NCBI GenBank assembly: GCA_041494885.1 | Contig: JBGQBO010000028.1 | Coordinates: 1 to 64,000 of the forward strand | Source: JAIQFV01 sp041494885 | Lineage (GTDB): Bacteria > Acidobacteriota > Terriglobia > JAIQFV01 | DNA length: 64,000 nt | Direction of reading: 5' to 3' | Part shown: positions 53,682 through 62,151 of the stretch, piece after piece | Layout of the letters: each line of letters opens with the position of its first letter | Position numbering within the stretch: position 1 is the first letter of the stretch | The notes under the pieces: generated by a model | The model's input: only the letters and a program-made list of their open reading frames with translations | What the model was told of the DNA's origin: nothing | Databases searched by the model: none | Position numbers and translations under genes: made by a program

Positions 53682-53683
53682 TT

Positions 53684-54454
53684 TTAAAACCGGAGCGATA
53701 GACAACTCAATCCACCATCCATCTTTTGAAATTCCGACATCTCCAGAGTGATCACAGAGTAACCAAGCTTGCTCATACTGGTTTGTAACGCCGGGTAACC
53801 CGCCGCAAGCAGTACATGGTCGTTGACTCGCACGCAATTGGCCGCGTAATTCTCGGCGGGCTCGACGTGGAGGATGTTGTATCCCTCAAAGCCCACCTGA
53901 TCTGCCAGTGCGTCAATTAAGACCAACCGATTATCGCCGAGGTGGGAGAGGCCGCTTTTAAGATGAAGAATGCCCTTGATCCCCCGAATGTCGATGCAAG
54001 TCGATGTATATTCCTCCTGCGCTAAAATTCCAGACAGTTGCCGTGCTCCCTCTTCGTTCGTCCGCTGTGAGATGCCAATGAAGAAGTGATCGTCCGATTC
54101 GCAGATATCTCCGCCGTCCATTGTGCCGGGCGATGTGATCGCGTGTAACTTTGGGTAAAACCGGGCAAGCGTGTCTTTAATGATCGCCACTTCTCCTTTC
54201 CGGCTGACCGCGCCGGGGCGAGTAAGGACCGCGAATCGGTCGGTCAGAATGGCCGTATCTTCCACAAACGTGGAGTCGGGATAGCGTGGATCAGCCTCTA
54301 AGTTCGTCAGGGCAAGGCCACAGTGCTGCAATGCCTCGCAGTATCTTTGGTGCTGTTCCAGAGCCTTCGCGTAATTAGGTGCTCCCAGGTCACTAGTCGT
54401 CAGTCCCGCGGCGAAGTTGGCAGCGGGCGGTCGAACTACGGCATGTTTGAACAT
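53684..54454 (-). CDS. Dimethylarginine dimethylaminohydrolase/arginine deiminase-like protein
   Basis: A guanidino-group hydrolase of 256 residues. Family features: acid residues in TFVEDTAIL and TMDGGDICE, the catalytic His164 in GILHLKSGLSHL and catalytic Cys251 near the C-terminus (MDGGLSCLSLRF). This small size and the late Cys fit DDAH more than full arginine deiminase (about 400 residues). The start ATG 54454 has AGGAGAGAG in front; the frame extends upstream to 54619, but no better site exists. The reaction would turn methylated arginine or a similar guanidine into citrulline and an amine. The substrate is unproven. Confidence 0.9.
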   Translation of the reverse strand: MFKHAVVRPPAANFAAGLTTSDLGAPNYAKALEQHQRYCEALQHCGLALTNLEADPRYPDSTFVEDTAILTDRFAVLTRPGAVSRKGEVAIIKDTLARFYPKLHAITSPGTMDGGDICESDDHFFIGISQRTNEEGARQLSGILAQEEYTSTCIDIRGIKGILHLKSGLSHLGDNRLVLIDALADQVGFEGYNILHVEPAENYAANCVRVNDHVLLAAGYPALQTSMSKLGYSVITLEMSEFQKMDGGLSCLSLRF

Positions 54455-54863
54455 GAATCTCTCTCCTGAGTCTCGGATGTACCTCGACGCCTCTCCCGAA
54501 GGCCGGGCGGTACGCTCTTTTCTGCTTTGCGTCAACCAAAGCCAACGCCCTGCCGATTCGCCCGGACTGCGCGAACGCTGTTTCCGAACAACAATCCTCC
54601 ACAACGGTGATTTCCGCATGGAGTTTCTGCCTTTCGAAGTCTGAGTCTACCTCAGGAAGGCCGGGTCACGCGTGAATTCTCAAGAATAGAAGGTTTAGAC
54701 TTGGCCCGAACATACAATCCCGATGGGGAAAACACTCAATTTCCAACACTTGCATTAGTTTCCAACGTAGGCCCGGGGGGCGGGCCAACGTTGGGCTGTG
54801 AGGCGCACTGCGGTTGGCGCAACCATTCCGGCCGTGCCATTCCACCCGGTCTAATCCCGATCG
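54455..54863. other. Intergenic region with a GC-rich hairpin
   Basis: Bases 54762-54775 (CCAACGTAGGCCCG) and 54781-54794 (CGGGCCAACGTTGG) form a near-perfect inverted repeat. It lies 70 bases downstream of the stop of the next minus-strand gene and may be a terminator or REP-type hairpin. No gene is seen. Confidence 0.5.
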
Positions 54864-55931
54864 TTAGTTGAGTGGGGGTATTTGAAGCGGGACAGATTTG
54901 TCCTCTCTCTCATCATGGATCTGGAACGAAATGTTCGGCTTCAATGACTCGGCTTCCTCATCGGACAATAGATCCCTCTCTCTAAGATCGTGAACCAGCA
55001 TCTGAAACATGTTCTTTTTGCTCTCCCACAGGAGGGCGAAATCGCGCGTGAAATCTTCAGGGCCTTTCCATAGAATCGTGTCATACGCCCTTGGATTAAA
55101 GGTGAATGACGACAACTCTCTTCCAAGTAGATATGCAAGGTACTCGCGCCGGTACGGATCTCGATCCACTTTGGAATCACTAAAGCCCGAACCCATTTGA
55201 CGCCGGTAGTAGACGGTGTGAGGTCCCGGAGCAAATGCGACGTCGCCACGCTGGGGAAAGGTGGTGAAACGATACTGGAACCAGGGCGGAAATCCGGGAG
55301 GAGCCCAGTACGCTCCACATACACTCATACCGCCGCCCCACCCTGCCCCCACGCCAGGCCCTCGATTCGGGTCTTCCACCGTCACACTGAGAATGATTTT
55401 AATTTCGCTTAAAAGCTGCCCTGCAAAACCCGGTGCCCGGGCGGTTGCCAGGAGATTGCAGGTGGCCAGCCATCGGTCCTGGGTCATTTCCTTCCTGATC
55501 ATTGAAAGTAGAGCCGCCTCATGTTCCTTTGGCGATTTTGACATTAATATGATTACTTCGTCCGGAAAGGCTTCGTAAAATGGCATGAGATCGCCCGACG
55601 TCACAGAAGCGTCCAGTTGAATCAGGGACCCCAGGACGATCCGGTTGAGGACCGATTGTTCATTTTCAATCCGGCTGCTCATCGTCGCCTCTCGGGATAC
55701 CGGTCGAAGCAGAATCTCAAGCTGGGGAATGAACTCCACTAAGCCATATTCTTGAGCCAGGTAGGCCGCCCAAGCTTGATTCTTGATTTCCGGTGAGTAC
55801 AGCAGTTCTCGAATGGTTTGGGCTTCTTGAACCCCGACAGGATTCTGTTGAAGAATGTAATCGGGGATCGTTTGCGCGTGGAGAGGAAGCACTTGACAGA
55901 GGAAAGGCAGGATCGCAAGCCATCGTTTCAT
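54864..55931 (-). CDS. Secreted protein of unknown function
   Basis: A 355-residue exported protein with signal peptide (KRWLAILPFLCQVLPLHAQ). GGAGG lies seven bases before ATG 55931; a GTG at 55934 is too close to it. The N-terminal half is helical (ELLYSPEIKNQAWAAYLAQEYGLVEFIPQLEILL, resembling HEAT helices). The C-terminal half has a Gly-rich loop (GVGAGWGGGMSVCGAYW) and an aromatic segment (FPPWFQYRFTTFPQRG), then helices rich in Arg/Glu. I recognise no family or catalytic motif. Confidence 0.6.
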   Translation of the reverse strand: MKRWLAILPFLCQVLPLHAQTIPDYILQQNPVGVQEAQTIRELLYSPEIKNQAWAAYLAQEYGLVEFIPQLEILLRPVSREATMSSRIENEQSVLNRIVLGSLIQLDASVTSGDLMPFYEAFPDEVIILMSKSPKEHEAALLSMIRKEMTQDRWLATCNLLATARAPGFAGQLLSEIKIILSVTVEDPNRGPGVGAGWGGGMSVCGAYWAPPGFPPWFQYRFTTFPQRGDVAFAPGPHTVYYRRQMGSGFSDSKVDRDPYRREYLAYLLGRELSSFTFNPRAYDTILWKGPEDFTRDFALLWESKKNMFQMLVHDLRERDLLSDEEAESLKPNISFQIHDEREDKSVPLQIPPLN

Positions 55932-56449
55932 CACAAATCCTCCGGAAGCTTGATATTTATCCCGCAGGGCCGGTCCATCAACTCTTGAGTTCGATGCACA
56001 GAGCGTAGAGAAAGTTTCACCAGGAAAATTTTGGCGTCAAGGATGTCGCTCCGATTGGAGCTAAATCGGGTGGGTGAGTTTACGAGCCTATAGGAAGGCC
56101 GCTCCTAGCGGAGCTGACGGATCCAATGGCAAAATGCCCCCGTGTTCCACGGATTTCTCCCGCCGGACCATCGGTCGTATCGATTTGGAGAGGGGTCCGT
56201 GGAGGTCTGAGAAGGCGAGCTGGAAGTCGCACCCCGATTCATCGGGGTTGCTGGGGAATGGGTCGGTCGTTAACGGCCGCCCCTGGTCTGAGGTCAACCC
56301 CAATGAATCGGGATGAAAAACCTATTCGGCGTGGGCTTTCCCGCAGGTAAACCAGCGGGCTGTACGCACCCAAGCCCGCTGAAGCGGGCTGTTACACGAA
56401 CCCTCGGACCGTGAAGGGCGCGGGGCCTCATGCCGCGGGGCGGCGTGCT
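55932..56449. other. 518-base intergenic region with a hairpin array
   Basis: Between two minus-strand genes. The right two thirds hold the hairpin cluster 56101-56390. The remainder shows nothing else; several short frames cross the hairpins without protein features. Confidence 0.5.
56101..56390 (+). repeat. Array of short unlike hairpins related to the composite element
   Basis: Hairpins in order: GCTCC-TAGC-GGAGC (56101-56114), GACC-ATC-GGTC (about 56166-56176), ACCCCGAT-TC-ATCGGGGT (56231-56248), a degenerate GTCGTTAACGGC, CCCCAATGAATCGGG (a decayed relative), CCCGCAGGTAAACCAGCGGG (56340-56359) and AGCCCGCT-GA-AGCGGGCT (56373-56390). Several are clear variants of those at 52863-53094 (CCCCGAT-ATCGGGG; CCCGCNGG-CCNGCGGG), with tetra- or dinucleotide loops. 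Here there is no enclosing inverted repeat. Confidence 0.8.
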
Positions 56450-58255
56450 CTAAACATCGTACGGATCCAGCCCGATGGCTAGCCTGCGTCGCTGCCACTC
56501 TTCATCCATCAGAAGAAAATATCCGAACACCCGATACTTGTAGGCGTAGGCATCCACCTGCGGATCAAATTTCTTAAGGATTTCCGTGGCGTAGTTGAGT
56601 TGACCTAAATACAGGCCGTCGGCGATCTTCACCAGCTCGTCAATGCAGAAATTGTCGGGCGGGAAGGTCCGCAGCTTCGGCCACCGGTAATTGAACAGGA
56701 ACACCTGTTTTCCGTGATTGTCCTCGTTGGCGGAAGGTCCCTTTCGGGCGATAAAGAAAAAAGACTTGTAGTCGTAGCCGAACTGGTTTGCTTCTTCTGC
56801 GGGAACCTCTTCCATCCAGATCCTCGCCAGTTTCATCATGTCCCGGATAAACTTTTGCTTTGTGGTCTTGAAGGACATCGTGTTGGTGCCCCAGAAGGTG
56901 GGCACCGACCCCTGTTCAAAGCCGTCGGTGAGGTCTTTCAGGCGCTCCGTGCTGATCGGGTCAAACGTTTTTCCCGTCCAGGGAGTGAAGTGGCGGCCCA
57001 GCAGCCAGCTCACATCCAGGGTATTGACGTTGAAGAATTTGTAGTACCCCTCCGTGTGGAATGAGAGGAGGGCTCCCCGGTAATACCCCTCCACCTTGTC
57101 AGGGCCGATGCCACGATTGAACAGCTCTCCGAGTTTCACAAAATAAGGCGACCGGTTGTCGAAACTCTTCATGAGCTGGTCGGAATACGCCTTGAGAGTG
57201 TCGAGGATGGTTTCATGCTGCCTCATGTCCTCGCGTATCTCTGCAAGCACGCGATCGTCGCAGTTGCCGTCGACGGGGTCCGCGAGGGTCAGTGTGGTGA
57301 ACTTGGGCTGGGCCACGCCGATTTCAAGTGCAACGCGGGCCGCCTGTGGCGCAGCTTTCTCAGTTGCCAACTGGGTCGTGATGCGGCCGGGCTTGATGTT
57401 GGAGAAAACCCTTCGCGTTTCGGCAGCCCAGCTGTCGTCCATGAGCAGGAAGTACCCGAAATGCTGGTAATCGTACTCTTCAATCGGGCGATTCGGATCG
57501 AACCGGCTTAGCACATTCCGGGTTGCAAACAAGAGTTGCCCCAGGTAGATGCCCTCCCCGATTCGGACCAGCTCATCGATGAGGTAGCTGACGGGGGGAG
57601 AGTTCCCCAGGTTATGCCAGCGGTAGTTCAGTTGAAAAACCTCGCGCTTCGATCCCGCATACACCGACGGAGCGCGCCGGGCGATGAAGAGGCCCCCGTT
57701 TTTTTCATACCCGTAAAGTTCTTTTTCCCCCTGGGGTGCATCCTTCAAATGCATCCAGAAGGTGACAATGGAGAAGCTCAGCTTGCTGATCTCAGACTCT
57801 TCCACTTTCTCGAAATGATTTATTCCCAGGTAGGTGGGGGTGTCGCCATGCTCATAGCCTTCCGTGTAGTTTTGCAGAAGATCCGGAGTCAGGGGAAGAA
57901 AGGATTTCCCTACCCACGGTGCGACCGGCCCAACGACGGAGCCCCACACCAGCCCCAGGAAATTTCCGTAGGAGGCCAGCAACCCGTGCTCATCGCCGGT
58001 TCGAAGGCCGATGGCTTCGCCATCGTGATGTCCCGCCACATCCTGGGCCGGAGTGAGCCCCGCTGCAAAGAGTCGCGCGATCTTCTGGTACGGGCGGGCG
58101 TTGTTGTCCAACTTGCCGCGGAGTTCGTCCATGTAAGACTTCATCGTTTCGAGTATCGAGGTGGCCTGAACTTCCCTTTGAATTTCGTCGAGAAGGGAGT
58201 CCTGGCCCAGTTTCCCTTCCAGGCAGGTAAGCGTCTTGAACTTGTTATCGGGCAT
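56450..58255 (-). CDS. Tandemly duplicated orphan protein of unknown function
   Basis: A 601-residue protein made of two homologous halves (about 30-300 and 330-601). Matching segments: WVGKSFLPLTPDLLQNYTEG and WTGKTFDPISTERLKDLTDG; TPTYLGINHF and VPTFWGTNTM; VFQLNYRWHNL and VFLFNYRWPKL; LIDELVRIGEGIYLGQLLFATR and CIDELVKIADGLYLGQLNYATE; FGYFLLMDDSW and FGYFLLMDEEW. No signal peptide or membrane helix is seen. I do not recognise the domain. GGAGG is seven bases before ATG 58255; the upstream frame to 58315 is ignored. It sits beside phosphoesterase, propeller and GMC genes. No function can be stated. Confidence 0.75.
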   Translation of the reverse strand: MPDNKFKTLTCLEGKLGQDSLLDEIQREVQATSILETMKSYMDELRGKLDNNARPYQKIARLFAAGLTPAQDVAGHHDGEAIGLRTGDEHGLLASYGNFLGLVWGSVVGPVAPWVGKSFLPLTPDLLQNYTEGYEHGDTPTYLGINHFEKVEESEISKLSFSIVTFWMHLKDAPQGEKELYGYEKNGGLFIARRAPSVYAGSKREVFQLNYRWHNLGNSPPVSYLIDELVRIGEGIYLGQLLFATRNVLSRFDPNRPIEEYDYQHFGYFLLMDDSWAAETRRVFSNIKPGRITTQLATEKAAPQAARVALEIGVAQPKFTTLTLADPVDGNCDDRVLAEIREDMRQHETILDTLKAYSDQLMKSFDNRSPYFVKLGELFNRGIGPDKVEGYYRGALLSFHTEGYYKFFNVNTLDVSWLLGRHFTPWTGKTFDPISTERLKDLTDGFEQGSVPTFWGTNTMSFKTTKQKFIRDMMKLARIWMEEVPAEEANQFGYDYKSFFFIARKGPSANEDNHGKQVFLFNYRWPKLRTFPPDNFCIDELVKIADGLYLGQLNYATEILKKFDPQVDAYAYKYRVFGYFLLMDEEWQRRRLAIGLDPYDV

Positions 58256-58355
58256 CGTCAAACCTCCACAGGGCGAGTAGAAATACCCTTGACATTGGGT
58301 CGCACCTGAATTCACCAGTCCACCTTGGTGGACCGTCGGTGGGATTTATTTGTCT

Positions 58356-58573
58356 ACAGAGGATTTCAAAATATAGTGACAATTGTTGCTGGATGTAATT
58401 TGACCCGTTCAAGCCCGCCGCGGCGGGCGGGGATCCCTTCTAGGGGATCCCGGGTTTTTCCCTGCCGGTCGCAAGAGCCCGTGATCTCCGCCGCGGCGGA
58501 GATCACGGCTACCTAAGCATACTCCATCGCGCGATAGTGTCATGCGTCACTATAATTCATCATCCCCAATAAT
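58356..58573 (+). repeat. Dispersed palindromic element, copy B
   Basis: The second copy of the element at 20182-20396. The conserved 39-base core (58462-58500) lies inside a perfect 30-base palindrome (58479-58508, centre GCCGCGGC). The variable slot between AGTGACAATT and GGGTTTTTC holds different hairpins here: GCCCGCCG/CGGCGGGC (58413-58428) and GGGATCCC-N6-GGGATCCC (58430-58451). It lies just upstream of the tandemly duplicated gene. No coding capacity. Confidence 0.82.
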
Positions 58574-58596
58574 AAGTCTTTCAGCAACCCGCCAGG

Positions 58597-60021
58597 TTAG
58601 GCTTTTCTTTTTACATGGGCGCGCAGGTTTTCGCGGCGAATGCTCACGGCCTCGGCCGTCTCTTTTGAAAACTCTTTCCATACCCCGTGAGAAGGATCCA
58701 CCAGCGACCCGATTCTTTGGGAGAACACATTGCTCCCCGGGGTGGCCGCCTGTACCTTAACTGAGTAATCCTTGGGGTCGGTTGCTTCATTGTACAACCG
58801 GACCGAGGCGACCTCGAGGTTCTCATCAACCAGTACGGCCGCACCCCCAGTGACCGGTGTGGGCTGCATGGCATCAACCACCCAGCCACCACAATTGTAG
58901 ACTTCGAGCGGTTTAAGGTATTTGTCAGACTGAATCACCTGCTCGTAGGGCTTGTGGGTGTGGCCAAACACGAAGGTCACCTCCGGAGGCACCGTCTCCT
59001 TGCGCTCAGCTTTGATCTGTTCGAGTAGGGGACCTTCAATATATGACCTGAGACCTTGCTGCCCCTCTTCGCTCAACGGGGTCGTGGGTTGAAGTCGTTC
59101 CTGATCCGCGTATCGCCCCGCCGTTTTCTCAAGACCCCAGGTCATGGCCCTCCGACCTATCCAGCGGCTCCAGAAGGGCATCATAAACCGGTCCACCAGG
59201 CTTCGGGCCAGGTTCTGGAGGACCTGATCGAAAGCTCCCGGATCGAGCATCTTGTCGTAGACCAATTCTACGTCTTCTCCCACCTCTCCCGAACGCCCCA
59301 TCGTGGACCAGAAGAAATCGATCCATGCAAAATTCTCAGTCTCCACGTCCCACACCTGGGTTGGCACTCTGCGATCAGGGAAAATCATCGTCTTCAGGGT
59401 GCTCATCATCAGGTAGATCGATTCCGTGAAGTGACCGTGATGAAACAACACGCATTTTTCTCTGTCGTCACGCAAAAGACCGAAATTCGGATACGCTGTC
59501 GCAAACGTGATGTCATCGGTACCCCTGACCCGGCTCCCCAGAGTGTTCAAGAACACGGCGGGAAGGGGTTCTCGCTCCTCGATAAACGAACTGGTCGTAT
59601 GCCAGGGGTTGTCCAGATAAACACCCCGTTTGATGCCACTGATGTAATGGGAATACTGGGCCTCGCGAGCCGTTTCCCACAGATGGTGGTCATGGTTACC
59701 CGGAAGGTAAAAGATGGTGGAGTCAAACAGCGGCTCTTGACCGGGCGGCATGATCAACTCCAGGAATCGCTCGAACGCCATGGCCGCGCGGTTGTCTGTG
59801 GTCAAAGCCAGCTCCAGGATGTCGCCGTTCAGAATCAGCTTTGGCTTTTTGGAGTTCTCATTCTTCGAGATCAAATCCCTGAGGCATTCCACCAGGCTGA
59901 TGACAACCGTACTGGCTTGAGTGGGATCTCCCTCGGCGTCGCCGGCTTTCATGCAGGTCATGAGGCTGTTGTCCGCACCAAAGTGCATATCGGACAAACA
60001 AACGTAACAAATGTCGGGCAT
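58597..60021 (-). CDS. Metallophosphoesterase
   Basis: A calcineurin-like metallophosphoesterase of 474 residues. The five motifs are in order: SDMHFG (D-x-H), NGDILEL (G-D), LPGNHDHH (G-N-H-D/E), FHHGHF (H) and FVFGHTHKPY (G-H-x-H), so a two-metal phosphoesterase is expected. AAGGAGG precedes the ATG by eight bases. There is no signal peptide, and its hydrolytic target (phosphoester, nucleotide or lipid) is not evident. It is transcribed away from the plus-strand propeller and GMC genes, and towards the duplicated orphan gene, 341 bases downstream. Confidence 0.93.
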   Translation of the reverse strand: MPDICYVCLSDMHFGADNSLMTCMKAGDAEGDPTQASTVVISLVECLRDLISKNENSKKPKLILNGDILELALTTDNRAAMAFERFLELIMPPGQEPLFDSTIFYLPGNHDHHLWETAREAQYSHYISGIKRGVYLDNPWHTTSSFIEEREPLPAVFLNTLGSRVRGTDDITFATAYPNFGLLRDDREKCVLFHHGHFTESIYLMMSTLKTMIFPDRRVPTQVWDVETENFAWIDFFWSTMGRSGEVGEDVELVYDKMLDPGAFDQVLQNLARSLVDRFMMPFWSRWIGRRAMTWGLEKTAGRYADQERLQPTTPLSEEGQQGLRSYIEGPLLEQIKAERKETVPPEVTFVFGHTHKPYEQVIQSDKYLKPLEVYNCGGWVVDAMQPTPVTGGAAVLVDENLEVASVRLYNEATDPKDYSVKVQAATPGSNVFSQRIGSLVDPSHGVWKEFSKETAEAVSIRRENLRAHVKRKA

Positions 60022-60773
60022 ACCGCGGTCCTCCTTTCACTTCAATCCGCTGTTGTGTTGACTCTTAGAGTCACACAGGAAGGGGGCGGCGGATGTAAAA
60101 ATCCTGCGTCAAGGCAACCTCTTGTGGTGCGATGGAGGCGTCCCCAGTGACAAGTGACAACGGGAGACCTCACCACAGTGACAATGCAGAAGTGACCATT
60201 GCGGCGCACCCCTGCCGAATCCCTGTGAATCCGGATCGGAAGGCGATGATGCAAATCCTCTGGCTCTGTCCATCCGGATGCAACCCCCGGCTTGGCTACT
60301 CAATCAATTCTCCCGGGTCGCCTCCTCTAGAATCCCATTTCAGGCGGAAACCCCACCCACGCGGCGGCCTGATCGGTATTTCAGACGAATTTGTTAATGG
60401 GCGGTATGCTAGCCCTTCAGGGCGCTCAAAGCAAGCGGGCAGTTTCCTACCGAAGAGTCCTTACAGCGCCTCCATCATTTCCTCTCTTCAGAGAACTGAT
60501 AGGCATGGAGGATGATACAGAAGCAAACAGTCGTTGACGGCTTTCAATGTTCAGGTTTACATTTCCACTACGATCCGAAACGAAAACACAGATTTAGTTC
60601 CGGCCTGAGCCGGCGGGAATCCCATCAGGCATATAAAGGAACATCGTTACACTCAACAGAACGGGAGAACCAATTGTGGGAGCCGGAAAGTGATCCAGGG
60701 CAGGTCAGCTTTCTTTCATCTCTCGTAGAAGCCCGATGTGTTTCATGCCCACGGGTAGACAGGAGGTCTATTT
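60022..60773. other. 752-base divergent intergenic region
   Basis: It separates the metallophosphoesterase (minus) from the propeller gene (plus). Near the left edge a small inverted repeat TGACTC-TTA-GAGTCA (60059-60073) with flanking TGTG/CACA could be an operator. Short hairpins GCCCT-TC-AGGGC (60412-60423) and CCGGC-CTGA-GCCGG (60600s) resemble the array hairpins. I see no supported gene; a 127-codon plus frame at 60132 lacks protein character. Confidence 0.45.
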
Positions 60774-62012
60774 ATGAACGATGAGCGTTTTAGTGTATTC
60801 ATGGCGCTCGACGGGCCGCACCTTGATGGACTTATCGGCAGCGGAGGTATTCTCCGTTTTGATTGGCCTGAGCGCAAATTCTTCATTCAACACTATCCGG
60901 GCATCAGTGCCGCGCACAATGTTTCGATTGCTCCCGGGGGAGAGCTGGCGCTTCTGGGAAATTTCAGCCAGCAGATCGTGTTGCTCGATATCACTCGCCC
61001 CGACAGCATGAAGATGGTGGCCCGCCAATCCACCATGTATTTCGAAGATTGTCTGTACCGGCTTCGTTCCAACACCCATCACCTCTGGTATCCTGATAAT
61101 CGCCGGTTCATCGGAGCCATCGGCGATCATCTCTACCGATTTAATATCGACGACCTGAAGGCGCCGGAGCAGCTGGGGCCCCACCGTCTCTTCAACGCCC
61201 ATGAGATTCGTTGGGATCCAACCCATCGCTATATCTTGATCGGAGACCTCGGCCCGGAGCACCAGGCTGCGCAGCAGGTGGCTGTCTTCGACCTCGAGGA
61301 GCCTGACCCTCTCAAGCGTTCGAGAGTGATCAAAGTGCCCACCAACAATGTCTGGCACTGCTGTGTTCATCCCCACAAGCCCGTCGGCTATGCCCTGACG
61401 TACTCGTTCGCCACCGACAATGAAAACTACATCGACTGGGCTCCGTCTTATACGCGGGAATACATTCTGGAAATCGACCTCCCGAGCGCCCGAGTGACCC
61501 GCAGTTGGAGCTGCGGCGCCGAGTTTCCCATTCATCTCAATTCCGACGTGGGCGTGACAGAAGACAATGTCCTGTACGTGGCCTCGGGCGGCAGCCACAC
61601 GGTCGTCGAGATTCCCCTGGAATCATTTGACGAGAGTCACGTGCTTTCGTGTGTTCCGTCCTGGTGGGTGCGAATGCTGATCGTGCGCCAGCGCCTGAAG
61701 AACCTCCTGGGGTCGTTCAGCAGGAAGCCGACCCTGATATCAACCCACTACATCCTGCAGACCCTGCAGGTCACGGGATGGCGGATCATGGACGGGATTT
61801 ATGCTGCAAGGGTATCGCCGGGGGGCCGCTACATGATCACTGGTAACCGGGGCTACAACGTCGTCTCCGTGTATGAGCGCAAAACGCAGAAGAGGATATT
61901 TGAAAAGTCGCTGCCCTTCAGGAAAGACCGGTACGGCCTGAACCCTCATTACCATCTGGGATCGCGGGGCTACCATCTTGGAATGCACCACAGTGAAGTC
62001 ATGCCACGGTGA
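60774..62012 (+). CDS. Beta-propeller-like protein of unknown function
   Basis: A 412-residue protein with repeated strand blocks: GGILRFDWPERKFFIQH, AAHNVSIAPGGELALLGNFSQQIVLLDI, HEIRWDPTHRYILIGDLGPEHQAAQQVAVFDL, SDVGVTEDNVLYVASGGSHTVVEIPL and AARVSPGGRYMITGNRGYNVVSVYERK. These look like YVTN/WD40-type blades (x-x-P-x-G-x-x-x-x-x-x-N). A His-rich segment (NVWHCCVHPHKPVG) and the C-terminal YHLGSRGYHLGMHH could bind metal. No signal peptide is present. AGGAGGT eight bases before the ATG is a near-perfect ribosome site. The GMC oxidoreductase gene follows 139 bases later. No function is known. Confidence 0.75.
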   Translation: MNDERFSVFMALDGPHLDGLIGSGGILRFDWPERKFFIQHYPGISAAHNVSIAPGGELALLGNFSQQIVLLDITRPDSMKMVARQSTMYFEDCLYRLRSNTHHLWYPDNRRFIGAIGDHLYRFNIDDLKAPEQLGPHRLFNAHEIRWDPTHRYILIGDLGPEHQAAQQVAVFDLEEPDPLKRSRVIKVPTNNVWHCCVHPHKPVGYALTYSFATDNENYIDWAPSYTREYILEIDLPSARVTRSWSCGAEFPIHLNSDVGVTEDNVLYVASGGSHTVVEIPLESFDESHVLSCVPSWWVRMLIVRQRLKNLLGSFSRKPTLISTHYILQTLQVTGWRIMDGIYAARVSPGGRYMITGNRGYNVVSVYERKTQKRIFEKSLPFRKDRYGLNPHYHLGSRGYHLGMHHSEVMPR

Positions 62013-62151
62013 AGTGAATCTCATTCCGGCCTCGAAATGAGGGGGCGAGGATGGACGCGGGAGAGCTTTACCCCGGATTCCAAAACCTTGGTTCGATTGA
62101 AAGAAGGGGACAGGCGATTAACAATTCGGGTGTCAGAGGAGCAGGCAGGCG

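Noticed and set aside
59056..60150. A 364-codon plus-strand frame
   Set aside because: Antisense to the metallophosphoesterase, which has all five motifs and a strong ribosome site.
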